Shown: positions 24,301-34,744 of the stretch, in pieces
Numbering within the stretch: the stretch's first letter is position 1
Layout of the letters: each line of letters begins with the position of its first letter
Assembly: GCA_013398955.1 (NCBI GenBank)
Contig: VWPU01011850.1
Coordinates: 62,001-126,000 of the forward strand
Length of the DNA: 64,000 nt
Reading direction: 5' to 3'
From: Callaeas wilsoni
Lineage: Eukaryota > Chordata > Aves > Passeriformes > Callaeidae
Notes under the pieces: generated by a model
What the model saw: the letters and a program-made list of their open reading frames with translations, nothing else
Told to the model about the DNA's origin: nothing
The model's database searches: none
Made by a program: the position numbers and the translations under genes

Positions 24301-25764
24301 CGAAAATCAAGGCAGGTGTTGTGAGTTGTGGCATTGGCTTGGGGATATGTGTGGGACATTCAAGGAGACAAAGCATCCAGGGACAGCTTTGGAGGATGGT
24401 ATAGAAACACAGGACCCAAACCCAGTTTGATGCTGAACATACAGCCCAACACGCTTTGCATACCCTGATGTAGGAGTTCCCCTCAGCCTTGCCTAGGCTT
24501 TGTCTGGTCAGTGGCACCTTGGGATGGGCTAAAACTGTCCTAGGCATATACTAGCAGTTATGTAGCATGAAAAATCAGTGGTACATGGCCCTAGCTCATA
24601 CCTTGGCCTGATTTTTCTAAGCAGTTGTATCCATGGAGAAGCAAAAAGATCTGAAACAGGAGTCCCTGTGCGAAGAGCACAAAGGAAAACAATTTGGACA
24701 TGGGTGGAACAAGACACAGCTGAAGCAGTGAACTCCAGCTGGTTGAGAAGATTAACATGTGGTTCTCCTCATCTGCTGAAGATAAGGTAGACACATGCAA
24801 GAGAAGAAAAGGAGTTGTGTGACACACAAAAGAGAAGCATTGGGTGAGATGAAGACCATGGCATAATGGAAGCCAAGGAAAGCAAAATATTTTGGCCAAA
24901 GAATGAGTAAATTTAGGAAGAAAACAGAAAAAAAACAGAGACTGAGAACAGAAATCAGAATTTCTATCCCAAATCACCCATTTTCCTAATTTTGCTTTAA
25001 AGTAGCACTGTGCTTACTTTCTCTTCCCTCCACCCTGCATACCACATTCATCAGTCACGCTATCTTCCCTTCCATCCCCTTTGGTCTGGAAATTGAAGAA
25101 GCCACTGATGTGCAGACCTCTCTTTTTCTGTGAGTAGAAGAGTGTCTGACACCTCTTATTCAGCAGTATGCTTTCTCTTACAGATCCTGTGCTCAAGGAT
25201 TTCATTAGTGCACGATGCAGTTAGCACAGGGTGAAGTAACTACACAGGAGGAATGTTCCATAGTTACGGAGTTACGGATGCACCTGGTAAATTCCCCATC
25301 TGGTCCAGTAATGTTGTTCAGTACCTTTTTTACTTTTTCTTCTTCTAACTGAGAAATCAAATTTTCAATAAGTTGAATTTCCTGTATTTTAGATGCTGTA
25401 CATCAATCCATTGAAAATTACAAGCTGAGGATGTAGAGAGGAGGCAGACACCACAGTAAGGCATTTGTCAAATGATCCACCTGCTTCCTGGCACATTGTC
25501 AAACCCAGAGGGTGCAAGAGTAAACAAATATGAACAATAACTTCCTTCTCCCACATTGCATGTGTGCCAGGGCTGAAAAAGATCCTCAGAGCTGCATTAG
25601 CAGGTGAAAACTATGTTAGGAAAAGGTAAACATGGGACAATTGAGGTCACAAATGGTTTGGACAAGGGTTTTGTGACTGTGAGTGGTCACATCCTCCCTT
25701 CACAAAGGCAGCCCCTAACCTGAGGGTGTAGAAAATTAAGAAACATACAAATATTTTGAAGGCA
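21363..25764. other. long unique non-coding stretch
   Basis: About 4.4 kb with no recognised gene or interspersed repeat. It holds an AAG run at 22807-22820, the 31-bp duplication at 23301-23361 and a T-rich stretch near 23670-23686. Open frames up to 128 codons (minus strand, 24591-24977) lack recognisable domains. Confidence 0.5.
23301..23361. repeat. tandem duplication of about 31 bp
   Basis: Two adjacent copies (23301-23331 and 23332-23361) share 'aaaacagtcttaaaa' followed by 'ttaactgaca'. They differ at a few internal bases (gagg versus cagt) and by one base in length. This looks like a simple replication-slippage duplication. Confidence 0.92.
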
Positions 25765-26071
25765 GATGTCAAGAAGATGGTTCCAGACTTTTTTCAGTTA
25801 TGCCCAGCAGCAGGATGAGTAGCCGTGGCCATAACCTGAAACACAAGAAGTTGTACCTCAACATGAGGAAAAAATTCTTTCGATTGAGAGTGGCAGAGCA
25901 CTGGAACAGCTGCCCAGGGAGGGCCTGGAGTCTGCCTCTCTGGAGACATTCCAAATCCACCTAGACACATTCCTGTCTCACCTGCTCCAGGTGACCCTGC
26001 CTTGGCAGGGGGGGTGGACTGGATGTTCTCAGAGGTCCTTTCCAACTCAGCACTTCTGTGATTCCATGATC
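25765..26071 (+). mobile_element. CR1 LINE, 5'-truncated
   Basis: Landmarks in order are 'aagaagatggttccagac', 'tgaaacacaagaagttgtac', 'ctcaacatgaggaaaaaatt', 'gcagagcactggaacagctg', 'cccagggagggcctggag', 'ctggagacattccaaatcc' and 'tgaccctgccttggcagg'. The end reads 'ggtcctttccaactcagc', then the tail 'acttctgtgattccatgat'. The 'acacattcctgtctcacctg' and 'tgaccctgc' wording matches a CR1-C/D/B-like group, unlike most other CR1s here. It faces the minus-strand CR1 at 26270. Confidence 0.96.
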
Positions 26072-26269
26072 ATGGTGCACAATTTCTTCCAGGCCTAATT
26101 TTACACCTAAAGAAGCTGCAATCCACAGACTCACCTCAGCCATCCAGAGCAGAAGTTTGCTGTCCCCAGTGACTTGCAGGCTACACTTGCCATAGAAGAG
26201 AATCCAAATCTGTTGCCAGTGGAAATGGTTTAAGCAGGAGGACCTCTGTGTACTTGACTCACCCAGATG

Positions 26270-26478
26270 TTGGAAGGGCATTGTCCAGTTAGTCTTAAAC
26301 ACTGCCTCTTAAAATGCTTGAGGCATTGACTGCCTCTCCAAGAACGCTATTCCAGTGTTTAACCACCCTCTTGGTGAAGAAATTCTTCATAATGTCCAGC
26401 ACAAACTTCCCCTGGCACAGCTTTGAAGCATTCCTGCACATTCTATCACATCCTATCCCTGCATCCCTGGGAGAAACA
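26270..26478 (-). mobile_element. CR1 LINE fragment, minus strand, lacks tail
   Basis: Reverse-complement CR1 3'-UTR sequence. Plus-strand landmarks are 'attgtccagttagtctta', 'cattccagtg'-type sequence at 26349-26359, 'accaccctcttggtgaag', 'aaattcttcataatgtcc', 'aaacttcccctggcacagc' and 'cctgggagaaac' at 26466-26477. The terminal tail expected on the left is absent or too diverged to see. The element is more decayed than its opposite-facing neighbour at 25765. Confidence 0.85.
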
Positions 26479-28343
26479 ATGAAGGAGGTGATTCATACTG
26501 CAGCCACTGGAGTACAAGTGTCATTGGAGTTGATGGAAGGTTTTTCACAGGACATGTCCCAGGAAAACCTGTGCCTTCTGATGCTTGAGAAGGCACAAAT
26601 GTGCCAACAACCATTTCACTAAAATGTAGTTCTGGTTCAAGGCCTAAAATCAATGAAGGGATTTTCACAGAGTTCTCTACAGGGCTTTTAGCACATGCTG
26701 TTGAGATAATTACACCATTTTGAAAGACTGTACATAACAAGAAATTGTATTTCTTCTGAAACTCCTCAAACTCAGCAGAAGTTGTATGGATAGATGGAAC
26801 TGAAACGAAGAGTTATCTTTCATTCATGAAACCATCAGTACAGCTGACACTTCATAACAGTCTGTGAGAGTCTGTGAAAATGGCTATACATGTGCAAAAG
26901 TGACTAAGTACTCACCATCCAGCTGCCTCCTGCACAAGCGTACAGAGACCTGTAAGCTCTCAGGTACCTTTCAACATCTCCAAGAAATCGACAAACACCT
27001 ATCTTATAGGCATTGAGAGAAAATAAAGGGCAGGGATATGACAGGCACTCATCTTTCATCACCAAGGCAGTCACATTAACTACAAGGTCATTTTCTCCTT
27101 TTTTTGCATCTTTTATGTGTACAAGAATGTTTGACTTGCGATAAAAGGCTGACCAGAAGCATGAGAACACATTTTATCCAAAAAGATAAAATCCTATTTT
27201 TCTTTATTCACCTAGTCCCTCCAAGGAAATAAGAAAAAAACAACAACAAAGCAGAAAGCAAGAGTCTTGAGGCCAGGATATTCACCTGGGAAGTAGACAA
27301 TCCTGATACAAATCTTAACTGGGAGATTTTAGAGGGTGAATTTGAACCAGCTTGTGTGTGGCCAGTGCTCAGCCACTGACAAGGTACAGTTATCAATCAC
27401 TAGGCGAATAAATATCTCACTGTCTTGTAGTGGAGCAGCTACAACCAGACAAATTACTTGTGTAAGCAAGTATCTGCCCCTGTTCAATTTCCTGCCATGA
27501 ATCAGGTAGACTCCATACCTTCATCACCTCCTAACCAGAGACGTCTTTCCTCATCTGCTGAAGCATTGCTGATCCCATCTCTCAAACCACACGGGGCAGA
27601 GGATCTCCCTATGCAGTGTCATGTGAGCAGGCTCCATCCACAGCTGTCCCATCCGTGTCCTGGAAAGCCCAGAGAGCAGTCCAGAATGGCAGACACATCA
27701 TTTGTGGCAATTAGGACTTGTGAATGTGTCTGGTCTGCCCTGCATCAGCTGCTCCTGAGGACGATGCACACAGAGCAGATGGAAGCGAGGGCAGCTGTGG
27801 GCAAAGCTGGAGCAAAGCAGCCAATTCAGTCAATCTCTCACTGGTCAGGATTCCTCTCACTCTACACATTGGTTGCACCAGTGGCTGGTCTCCCACTCAG
27901 CCTTGCCTGTTGGCACAGGGGTTAGATTCTATTATTTTGGTGAGATACTACTTGTTTCGTAATTTGACCATTCAAAAAAAATTTAAGACATTTAAACAAC
28001 CAAATAAATAGCTTGGCTCTCCACTGTCTTGCAAACCTCAGCCTGGTTCTGACATCTACACAAAGCAGAAGTGAAGCGGCACTACCTGGGAGACAGAGGA
28101 TGTGGAGGATCACAGCCATACCCCGCAGTTGAGGTTGGCATATTTCCACTGAAATCAATATGAAGCTCCGATGACCAAGTCAGTGACAGCTTCGGTAAGC
28201 TGAGGGTTTGCTGGCAGCTTTCTGTGCAAATTCCTTACTACATGCCATCCATTCTTCTAGACTTTTCTGGAAATGGAACAGGCAGCTTTGGGAGTCTTTG
28301 GTGGTCTTGATCCCCCATACAGTCCATGTACACTTCTCAAGCT

Positions 28344-28500
28344 CATTCCTGCTCTTACCTTGTGCTGTGCTGTTCTTATTTCCAGGAGTCAGAATGAGTA
28401 TATTTTTCCCAGAAAAAACATTGCCTTATCTCTGTATGGCCCCTTCTCCAGCCATACCCTGTTCTTTCTCACCGTGTATTATCACCAACGATGCTTGGCT
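28344..28500. repeat. unclassified dispersed repeat, copy 1
   Basis: This is collinear with 40208-40360. Two anchors align in the same order and at nearly the same spacing. The first, at 28344-28376, agrees at roughly 24 of 33 positions. The second, at 28429-28463, agrees at 29 of 35 positions ('tatggccccttctccagc' against 'catggcccctgctccaga'). Similarity continues weakly to about 28500. The parent family is unknown to me; it could be an old LTR or DNA-transposon fragment. Orientation is undetermined. Confidence 0.7.
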
Positions 28501-28809
28501 GGCTCCACAGCTATCCCTCTGTCCATGTTTGAGACATATACATCATCCCCCCTTTCTACAAGGCTTCTACAGGAGTAGACACATTGGGTCTACCCAAACA
28601 TTCACCACTCCTTGTGCTGACGGTGGTAATTTTAGCAGAAGTTTAAGGTCTCATCAGAGTCTTGAAATAGCAAGGTCTCCACTGACATGTGGTGTGCCTT
28701 GCACTGCCTACATGCAGAGCAGCCAGGCCAGGATCCTTCTGGGCTGCTAAATTCTTCATGAAACCCTAGGGAAAAGACAAATTGCTCCATGTATCCATCT
28801 CCACCACCA

Positions 28810-28834
28810 GTGGTTACCCCTGAGGGGTAACCAC
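28810..28834. repeat. perfect GC-rich hairpin, 11-bp stem, 3-base loop
   Basis: GTGGTTACCCC is followed by TGA and then by its exact reverse complement GGGGTAACCAC. The flanking bases do not extend the pairing. The short loop and GC-rich base of the stem would make a stable cruciform or RNA hairpin, but it is too short for a microRNA precursor. Confidence 0.95.
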
Positions 28835-29460
28835 CTCCAGCACCAGGGAGTGGGGAGCTGCCCAGAGTCATGTAGAGTTTCTAAACAACTCCTCAAGTTC
28901 ATCTTCCCTAGGAATTGGACTTCCTGATGGTTCAAGCCAGGAGTGGTTCTCTGTGACTTTAGGATCTCACTGAATCCTAATAATGAAGAGAACAGAAAGG
29001 GAATATCTTCATCAGGAACTAAAATACTCTGTGCAAGGAAAAGATATCTGATATCTAGAGAGCTTTCCAATATCACTGATGAAGAGCTAATCAAATCCAA
29101 TCGATGTATCTCAGCCCAGGGGAATTTCAAAACGCAAACACAAGTGTATTTTTATAATTGAGAGAATTAGGAGTGGTTAACAGAGAAATGGGATGAGCTT
29201 TCTCCTTGTTAGAGTCCTTAAGCTGGGTTCAATTTTGGAATCTCAGCTCACAGCAACACCACAGCATATCTTGGGTTTATAGTCACTTATTCTTGATAAT
29301 CTTCCAGCCTTGCACGTCTTACTAAAAAGCCATGCTCTATTTCACCCACAACCTATTGGATTCAGCACAGGAATTCCTGGATGAAATTCTACGGCCTGTG
29401 TTGTCAGGCTGGATGGACATAATAAACTTTTCTGGCTTTAAATTATTTGTGGGGCAGTTA

Positions 29461-29522
29461 GTGTAAATCTGAATTCATTTACTAAAGTCACTGGAATTCT
29501 ATGGATTTACACCTGCTGAGAA
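29461..29522. repeat. old amniote-type palindromic repeat
   Basis: The outer arms GTGTAAATC (29461-29469) and GATTTACAC (29514-29522) are perfect reverse complements, with GAATTC blocks inside both arms. The spacer 'actaaagtcactggaattc' matches the 'gaagtcaatggagttacac' pattern common in old interspersed repeats of turtles, crocodilians and birds. I cannot name the Repbase family. A related sequence lies at 58033-58100. Confidence 0.6.
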
Positions 29523-29739
29523 CATGCCCCATTTTTAATTTCTTCAGTGGTTTGAACCAGCATGACAAAACTGGTATAAGCAGAGTGATCTGACCCATTT
29601 GTATGCTGGGAGACAACTAAGGAGCAACCCTTTCTGATCCAGATGGTAATTCAGCCCATTTTAGAAGCAGAGGTTTTTTCCTCTCTCACTTTGATTCAGA
29701 ATTTGTCAGTCCTTGCGGGGAGGACAAGGCTGGGAGGCA

Positions 29740-30110
29740 GGTGCATAGAGAACCGCATTAAATTATGCACAGCAGAAAATCTGCAAAATGTACTTCAAAA
29801 GCTGGAAGCTCACCGTGTGTGACTGACAATTGCAGAGAGACAGAATGCTAATTTCCAGATTAACTATTTCATCAATTAAAGCTGCATTTGAAATCCTTTC
29901 TCATTTGTCTGCCAATCTGTGACTGCTGCTAATACAAAGTCATCACCATAATCGAAACCAAAGTGCATATTTGATGCCATATGCATATGGCAACCTACAT
30001 TTTTTCAAAGCACAGTAGTTCCAGCTAATTAGTTTTGTAATGTATTTGCATTAGTTTGTAGAATTCCATGGTTCCTATTAAATAGAGACAGGTAATCGAA
30101 TGAGAAAATT
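29740..30110. promoter_or_regulatory. possible conserved enhancer-like block
   Basis: A repeat-free block dense in homeodomain and POU-type motifs. Features seen are an 18-bp perfect palindrome TGCCATATGCATATGGCA (29975-29992), a perfect homeodomain palindrome CTAATTAG (30025-30032) and a perfect octamer ATTTGCAT (30044-30051). Several further ATTA cores lie around 29850-29880. Such clustering in single-copy DNA is typical of vertebrate developmental enhancers, but conservation cannot be tested here and AT-rich DNA generates these motifs by chance. Confidence 0.3.
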
Positions 30111-32808
30111 AAGCAAGTCCTGCTGCATGCTGAGTGTTTACGAAATTGAGAGGGCAAGATTTATGGTTAAGATAATGTGGTAGCTGCTTACACAAGAACA
30201 AAACACCTCCAACTGATCCACTCAATTCTCAACACATTTTGCAAATGTAGTTCAGCCCCCAAACCCTTCATGAGTCCAGCTCCCTCCTAAGGGTGTCTTC
30301 CAGCTCTCTTAGATCCAACCCTTGTTGCTGCTGTGCTAAGCTCTGGTATATTTTGCTTAAATCCAAGCTAAAATTTATGGGACTCTAATGAGAAGCTGTG
30401 AGCTGAGGAAATCCAGTGGCATCTCCTTTGCTAAAAGCAGATGATGTGTGGCTGTGTTATTATCAAAAACCAGGTCTGCAAGAGAATTGGAACTGAAAAC
30501 CAATGGCACAACTTTCACCGTTGGAAAATATGTCCAGCCCTGCCTTGCTCTCTGCATCCAAACTCAATGACTTTAATATTTCTGCATGCATTTAGAGTCA
30601 TGCACTGAATTTGTACCCAGAACTGTATCAACCCCCTCAGGGCTGAGAACTCCTGCACCTCACCCTGGCTACAGCCCACTGTCTGAGTGATGGACCCAGG
30701 CTCCACCTTGCCCCAGGTACATCTGTATTTCCTTCCCGATACAGTGAAAGCAGCCCATGGAGTCAGGGTTAGGGAAGACTTCCAATATTCATGTGCAATC
30801 AGTTTGTGGCCCGTTCATGTCTCCCAGCAGGCACAGAGGGGTAAATCCCAGCTTGTGAAGTCTCCCAGATGCCCACCAAGCCAGGCACCATCCAGCAGAA
30901 GGCACAGCTCTGGCAGTAAATCCTGTGAGGCCTCGCACATGCCGACAGTCCAGGCAAGGCTTTAAGCCAGGCTTTGGAGCCAGACCAGGGCTGATCCCCA
31001 TCACCTCCCAGCCTCCCAGCCAGAGGAGGTGAGAAGCATCTCCCAGGGGACAGAGTTCCACCATCAATCTGCAGATGGAACCTGAGATGGTGGGAGCACC
31101 GAGGGCGAGCTGCAGCCAGCTCCTACTGGGAACTGAGCATCGTCCTGGACACTGAGCCTCCTCTCACTCATCTCTTGGTGACCAAGGCTGAATCGGCTCC
31201 TTGTGAAGTGCTCCTTCTGCCACTTCATTAAGGCAGTTTTAATCTCATTTTAAGAAATTATTGCTTCATTCTAAGGTAATCTTTTCTATCTGCATTTGTA
31301 TATGTCCCCCTTTAAGATTTTGAATAATTTCTTTTGAACCTTCCAAACTCTTCCTTCTGAACTTCCAAAGCAGAGACCCCATGTCTTTTAAATTAACGTT
31401 ACATATTCTACCATTTTAAAAGATACATGCTCCTTGGCTGAGAGCTAGCAGTACTGAAGCTCTTTTTTTTAAGTTAATAAAAAGCATACTATCTGGAATA
31501 CTTATTTCAGAGCTATATATCTAAGAAATTGTTTGCAGCTCCAACACAGTGAAGTTTGTTAAGGTTTGGCAGGGGTGGGGGAAGAGTGGAGTTGAATTAT
31601 TGTCAGGACATCTTTGAGAACTGAGTCCAAAAAAGCACCAGACACTCTCATAAATCTAACCATTTTATATGGTACTTTTGGGAATTGTTATTGTTATTAT
31701 TGTGGTGGGCAGAGTATCGGATACATGGTCTCTTTAAATTCTAGAACAGAGTCAAACGAGTTGCTTCCTTATAAATAAATAAATCACATACCACACTATT
31801 GGAGTTACTTGAAAACCGACACGCTCCTGCTGAGATTAAGCCCTTATTGTATAGACAAGTAGCAAGAGATAAAACCCATTCTTAGGAATTTATGATCTGC
31901 ACGCACAAAATGTTAAAGGCTATCAACAGTGAAACTATTCCCACTTTTCATATAGAAAACTATGGCAGAGGGAGCTGAGGGGCTCTGACTTTAATTCCCT
32001 CTCTCGGAAGTTCATCCCTATCTTTAACATACATTCTATGTGACCTCATCAGGAGTCACCCGGGGTGCTCTTAGGAGGGTTTGAGGATAATCCTGTCGTG
32101 GCTGCTATGGAAATGCAGCTGCTGCAGCTCTCCATGCCCCAGCTGAGCTGGGAGCCCTGGTAAACACCAGCTGCAGGGGAGACTTGTCAGGGTTCACTCA
32201 CTACAGTCCAGAAAGTATATTGAGAACATCTCTGGATAGGAACTGTAGAAGCAAACATTGTCCTTTGGTAGTCACATTTCTTTATTCAGTCACCCAGCCT
32301 GGCTTATTTGCCAATTCTCTTTTTCATTAACTCACCACCTGCTTCAGAGAAAAGTCCAAGGGCAGCCTTAGCTCATCAAGTGCCTGACTTCTGAAGTTAT
32401 TTCACTACTTAATGTGGGAGCCTTTAGAAACCTAGATTAGAGTTCTCTAAACATCATCTAGTCATGAAAGCTCTCTACAAAGTCAGTAAAGAGACGTGGG
32501 CATCACTACCAAATGAAACATATGAGCTGTTTCTCACCTCATCTACTTTGCAATCAGACAAAACTTTCTCTAAAATCACCAATTTCGCTCCTGTTGCCAT
32601 TGACAGGCATCTGGTCAGACAGAGATATCTATAATTATGCAAAAAAATTCCACCTGCAAAACTTGTGAAGAATGTGCTCTAAGCCTTTCAAGACCTCCAG
32701 CTGACATCTAAATATACCAAAATACATTTTTAAATCCAGGTTTTCAATGCCTGAAGCATCCCCTCTGACCGTCTCTGGTCTCAGTTAACTGAATGCATTT
32801 CAGCTCTG

Positions 32809-33080
32809 GACAGGCTGGGTGGGTGAGCTGAGGTCCACGGTGTGAGGTTCAGTAGGGCAAAGTGCTGAGTCCTACTCTTGGGTCACAACAACCCCTGCAG
32901 TGCTACAGGATGGGGCAAGAGTGGGTGGAAAGTGGAAAAGGACCTGGAGGTGCTGGTGACAGCAGCTGAACATGAGCCAGGTGTGCCCAGGTGGCCCAAA
33001 GGCCAATGGCACCTGGCCGTTTCCAGCCATGGTGTGGCAGCAGGGCCAGGGCAGTGACTGTCCCCTGTGCTGGGCACTGG
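32809..33080 (+). pseudogene. decayed CR1 ORF2 (reverse transcriptase) C-terminal remnant
   Basis: The frame starting at 32809 gives residues resembling the CR1 ORF2 terminal region ('DRLGG', then 'RAKC', then 'GHNNP'). It carries TGA stops at 32824-32826 and 32866-32868, and a one-base loss near 32893 shifts the frame. Both stops are explained by G-to-A or C-to-T change at TGG and CGA codons, the usual decay of methylated CpG and related sites. The catalytic reverse-transcriptase core lies further 5' and is absent. The protein cannot be made. Confidence 0.85.
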
Positions 33081-33515
33081 TGAGCTCAGCTCGAGGGCTG
33101 TGTCCAGTTCTGGGCCCCTCAGTTCAGGAACGACATCGAGGGCCTGGAGCGTGTCCAGAGAAGGGAACGGAGCTGGGGAAGGCTCTGGAGCCCAAGGCTG
33201 ATGAGGAGCAGCTGAGGGAGCTGGGATTGTTTAACCTGGAGAAAAGGAGGCTCAGAGGGAACCTTATCACTCTACTCCCTGAAAGGAGGGTGGAGCCAGG
33301 TGGGGGTCAGGCATTTTCCCAGGTAACCAGTGACAGGACGAGAGCATGTGGCCTCCAGCTGTGGCAGGGAAGGTTAAGGTGGGACATCAGGAAGAATTTC
33401 TTCACAGAAAGAGTGGTTAAGCATTTGGAACACGCTGCCCATGGAGGTGGTGCAATCATCATCCCTGCTTCAAGAAATGACTGGATGTGGTCACTTGATT
33501 TGTGGTCTTCAATAT
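32809..33515 (+). mobile_element. CR1 LINE, longest copy, with end of ORF2
   Basis: About 0.7 kb of CR1, the only copy here reaching well into ORF2. The 5' part (32809-33080) is the decayed reverse-transcriptase C-terminal region. It is followed by 'gtgtccagttctgggcccct', 'gtgtccagagaagggaacg', 'gaggagcagctgagggagct', 'ggagaaaaggaggctcag', 'ttcccaggtaaccagtgac' and 'ggaagaatttcttcacagaa'. The usual 3' tail is missing; sequence stops near 33515 where the CR1-X-type element begins, so the end was probably lost on or before that insertion. The 187-codon frame at 32972-33535 is CR1, not a gene. Confidence 0.96.
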
Positions 33516-33519
33516 CCTC

Positions 33520-33850
33520 GGAAGGCAGGCATTGATCTCTTCACTCTGGTGACCGTGACAGCACTGGAGACAATGGCTGGAGCTGAGTCAGGGCAGGTTT
33601 AGGCTGGATATGAGGAAAAAGTTTGACCCCCAGAGGGTGGCTGGGCACTGGAACAGGCTCCCCAGGGAAGTGGTCACAGCACCAAGCCTGTTTGAGTCCA
33701 ATGAGTATTTGGACAATGTTCTCAGTCATATGGTGGGATTCATATGGTAGGATTCTTGGGGTGTCCTGTGAGAGGCCAGGATTTGGACCTAATGATCTTG
33801 TTGGGTCCTTTCCAACTCAGCGTATTCTCTGGTTCTATGATTCTGTGACA
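33520..33850 (+). mobile_element. CR1-X-type LINE, 5'-truncated
   Basis: The sequence starts 'aggcaggcattgatctcttc' in form at about 33522. It continues through 'ggtttaggctggatatgagg', 'cccagagggtggctgggcac', 'aacaggctccccagggaagt', 'ggtcacagcaccaagcctg' and 'cttggggtgtcctgtgagag', then ends 'gggtcctttccaactcagc' with tail units 'ggttctatgattctgtg'. The 'cagcaccaagcctg' and 'ggggtgtcctgtg' wording identifies the CR1-X group. A short internal duplication (tcatatggt at 33726-33750) is present. It lies directly downstream of another CR1 and duplicates part of the same 3'-UTR region. Its 3' end resembles the tail of the SINE at 1494. Confidence 0.94.
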
Positions 33851-34744
33851 ATCTATGATAAATCCAGCTCCCTTTCCAGCTTTTTTCCTGTTCATAGGGG
33901 AAGGCTCCTGGGTCACTCACAGCTTTAATGCCACACAGCTTTAAACCTGGCTTTGAACCCACCTGAAACCCCCTGAGCGAGAGCTGAAGGCAGATCTGGA
34001 GAGCAGCAGGGTCTCCCATTTGTCTGCTGGAGATGACACATCCAACCTATGTGTGACTACACTTGTCAATCAAGGAAAAAGCTCCAGGAAGCCTCTTTCT
34101 TTCCATATTGCCTTATTTGTTCATATTTCTCCCAAATTTTGAGGCAAGTACAAGGAATTTTACACAGTCTGCCCTGGGGCTGAGTGGCTGAAGGTTTCAT
34201 GGGACTGACAATCCCAACCAATAAAAGCATCTACTAGGTGCTTGCTGACAAGGTAAGAGGGAGTCAGCTGCTCTGCATCCCTGAACCAGGCAGGAAAAAA
34301 ATCCTCTTTGCATTTTTTATGCCTAATTTATGGAGCAACCTTCTGTACTGCTCCTCTGGAAGTCAGTGATACATCCATGATATACTGGCTCAGCAAAACC
34401 TGTTATGGAAGTGAACTACTGCCTTTCTTTTAAAAGCTGGTTCAGCTGCTTTTCTAAATCATTTCAAATGTCAGGAGCAAGTTATCCTGGAGCCATAACC
34501 TCAAGAGCACCAGTCCCCACATGCATTATATAGGAAACAGGGGTTCAAAACAAGCTGGAAAGGAGAATTGGGATTCTCAGATAAAACACTGAAAGCCCAT
34601 CAACCTCAGTAAGGGTTAGAATACTATTCCTAATACTAAAATCCCAGAGGGACAAATAAGAAGTGCAGGACTTAATTAAAAGTAGCATGACATTATACTG
34701 CATTTTAGATGTAATTATTGAACCCCTCTGCGTAATTTGCCTGG
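33851..34744. other. unique non-coding DNA between CR1 copies
   Basis: No gene or repeat is recognised. A tail-like 'aatctatgat' (33851-33860) may be the last decayed unit of the preceding CR1. The remainder is AT-rich single-copy sequence. Confidence 0.45.

Larger units (their letters stand above)
26479..32808. other. long unique non-coding stretch with several small structures
   Basis: About 6.3 kb without a recognised gene. Separately listed inside it are one copy of a dispersed unclassified repeat (28344-28500), a GC-rich hairpin (28810-28834), an old palindromic repeat (29461-29522) and a putative conserved block (29740-30110). The segment 30600-31150 is more GC-rich but shows no exon structure. 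Open frames of 155 codons (27458-27925) and 180 codons (28208-28750) have no recognisable product. Confidence 0.5.

Noticed and set aside
28208..28750. 180-codon open frame
   Set aside because: No recognisable domain, Cys/Ser/Pro-rich mixed composition, and it runs across the unclassified dispersed repeat. Best treated as chance.
30955..31010. Similarity between 'ctttaagccaggctttgg' here and 'ctttaaacctggctttga' near 33934
   Set aside because: The match is only about 22 bases, and flanks do not align convincingly on either side. Could be chance in similar composition.
32972..33535. 187-codon open frame, the longest in the window
   Set aside because: It lies entirely inside CR1 LINE sequence in a frame unrelated to ORF2; the real ORF2 frame is interrupted by stops.
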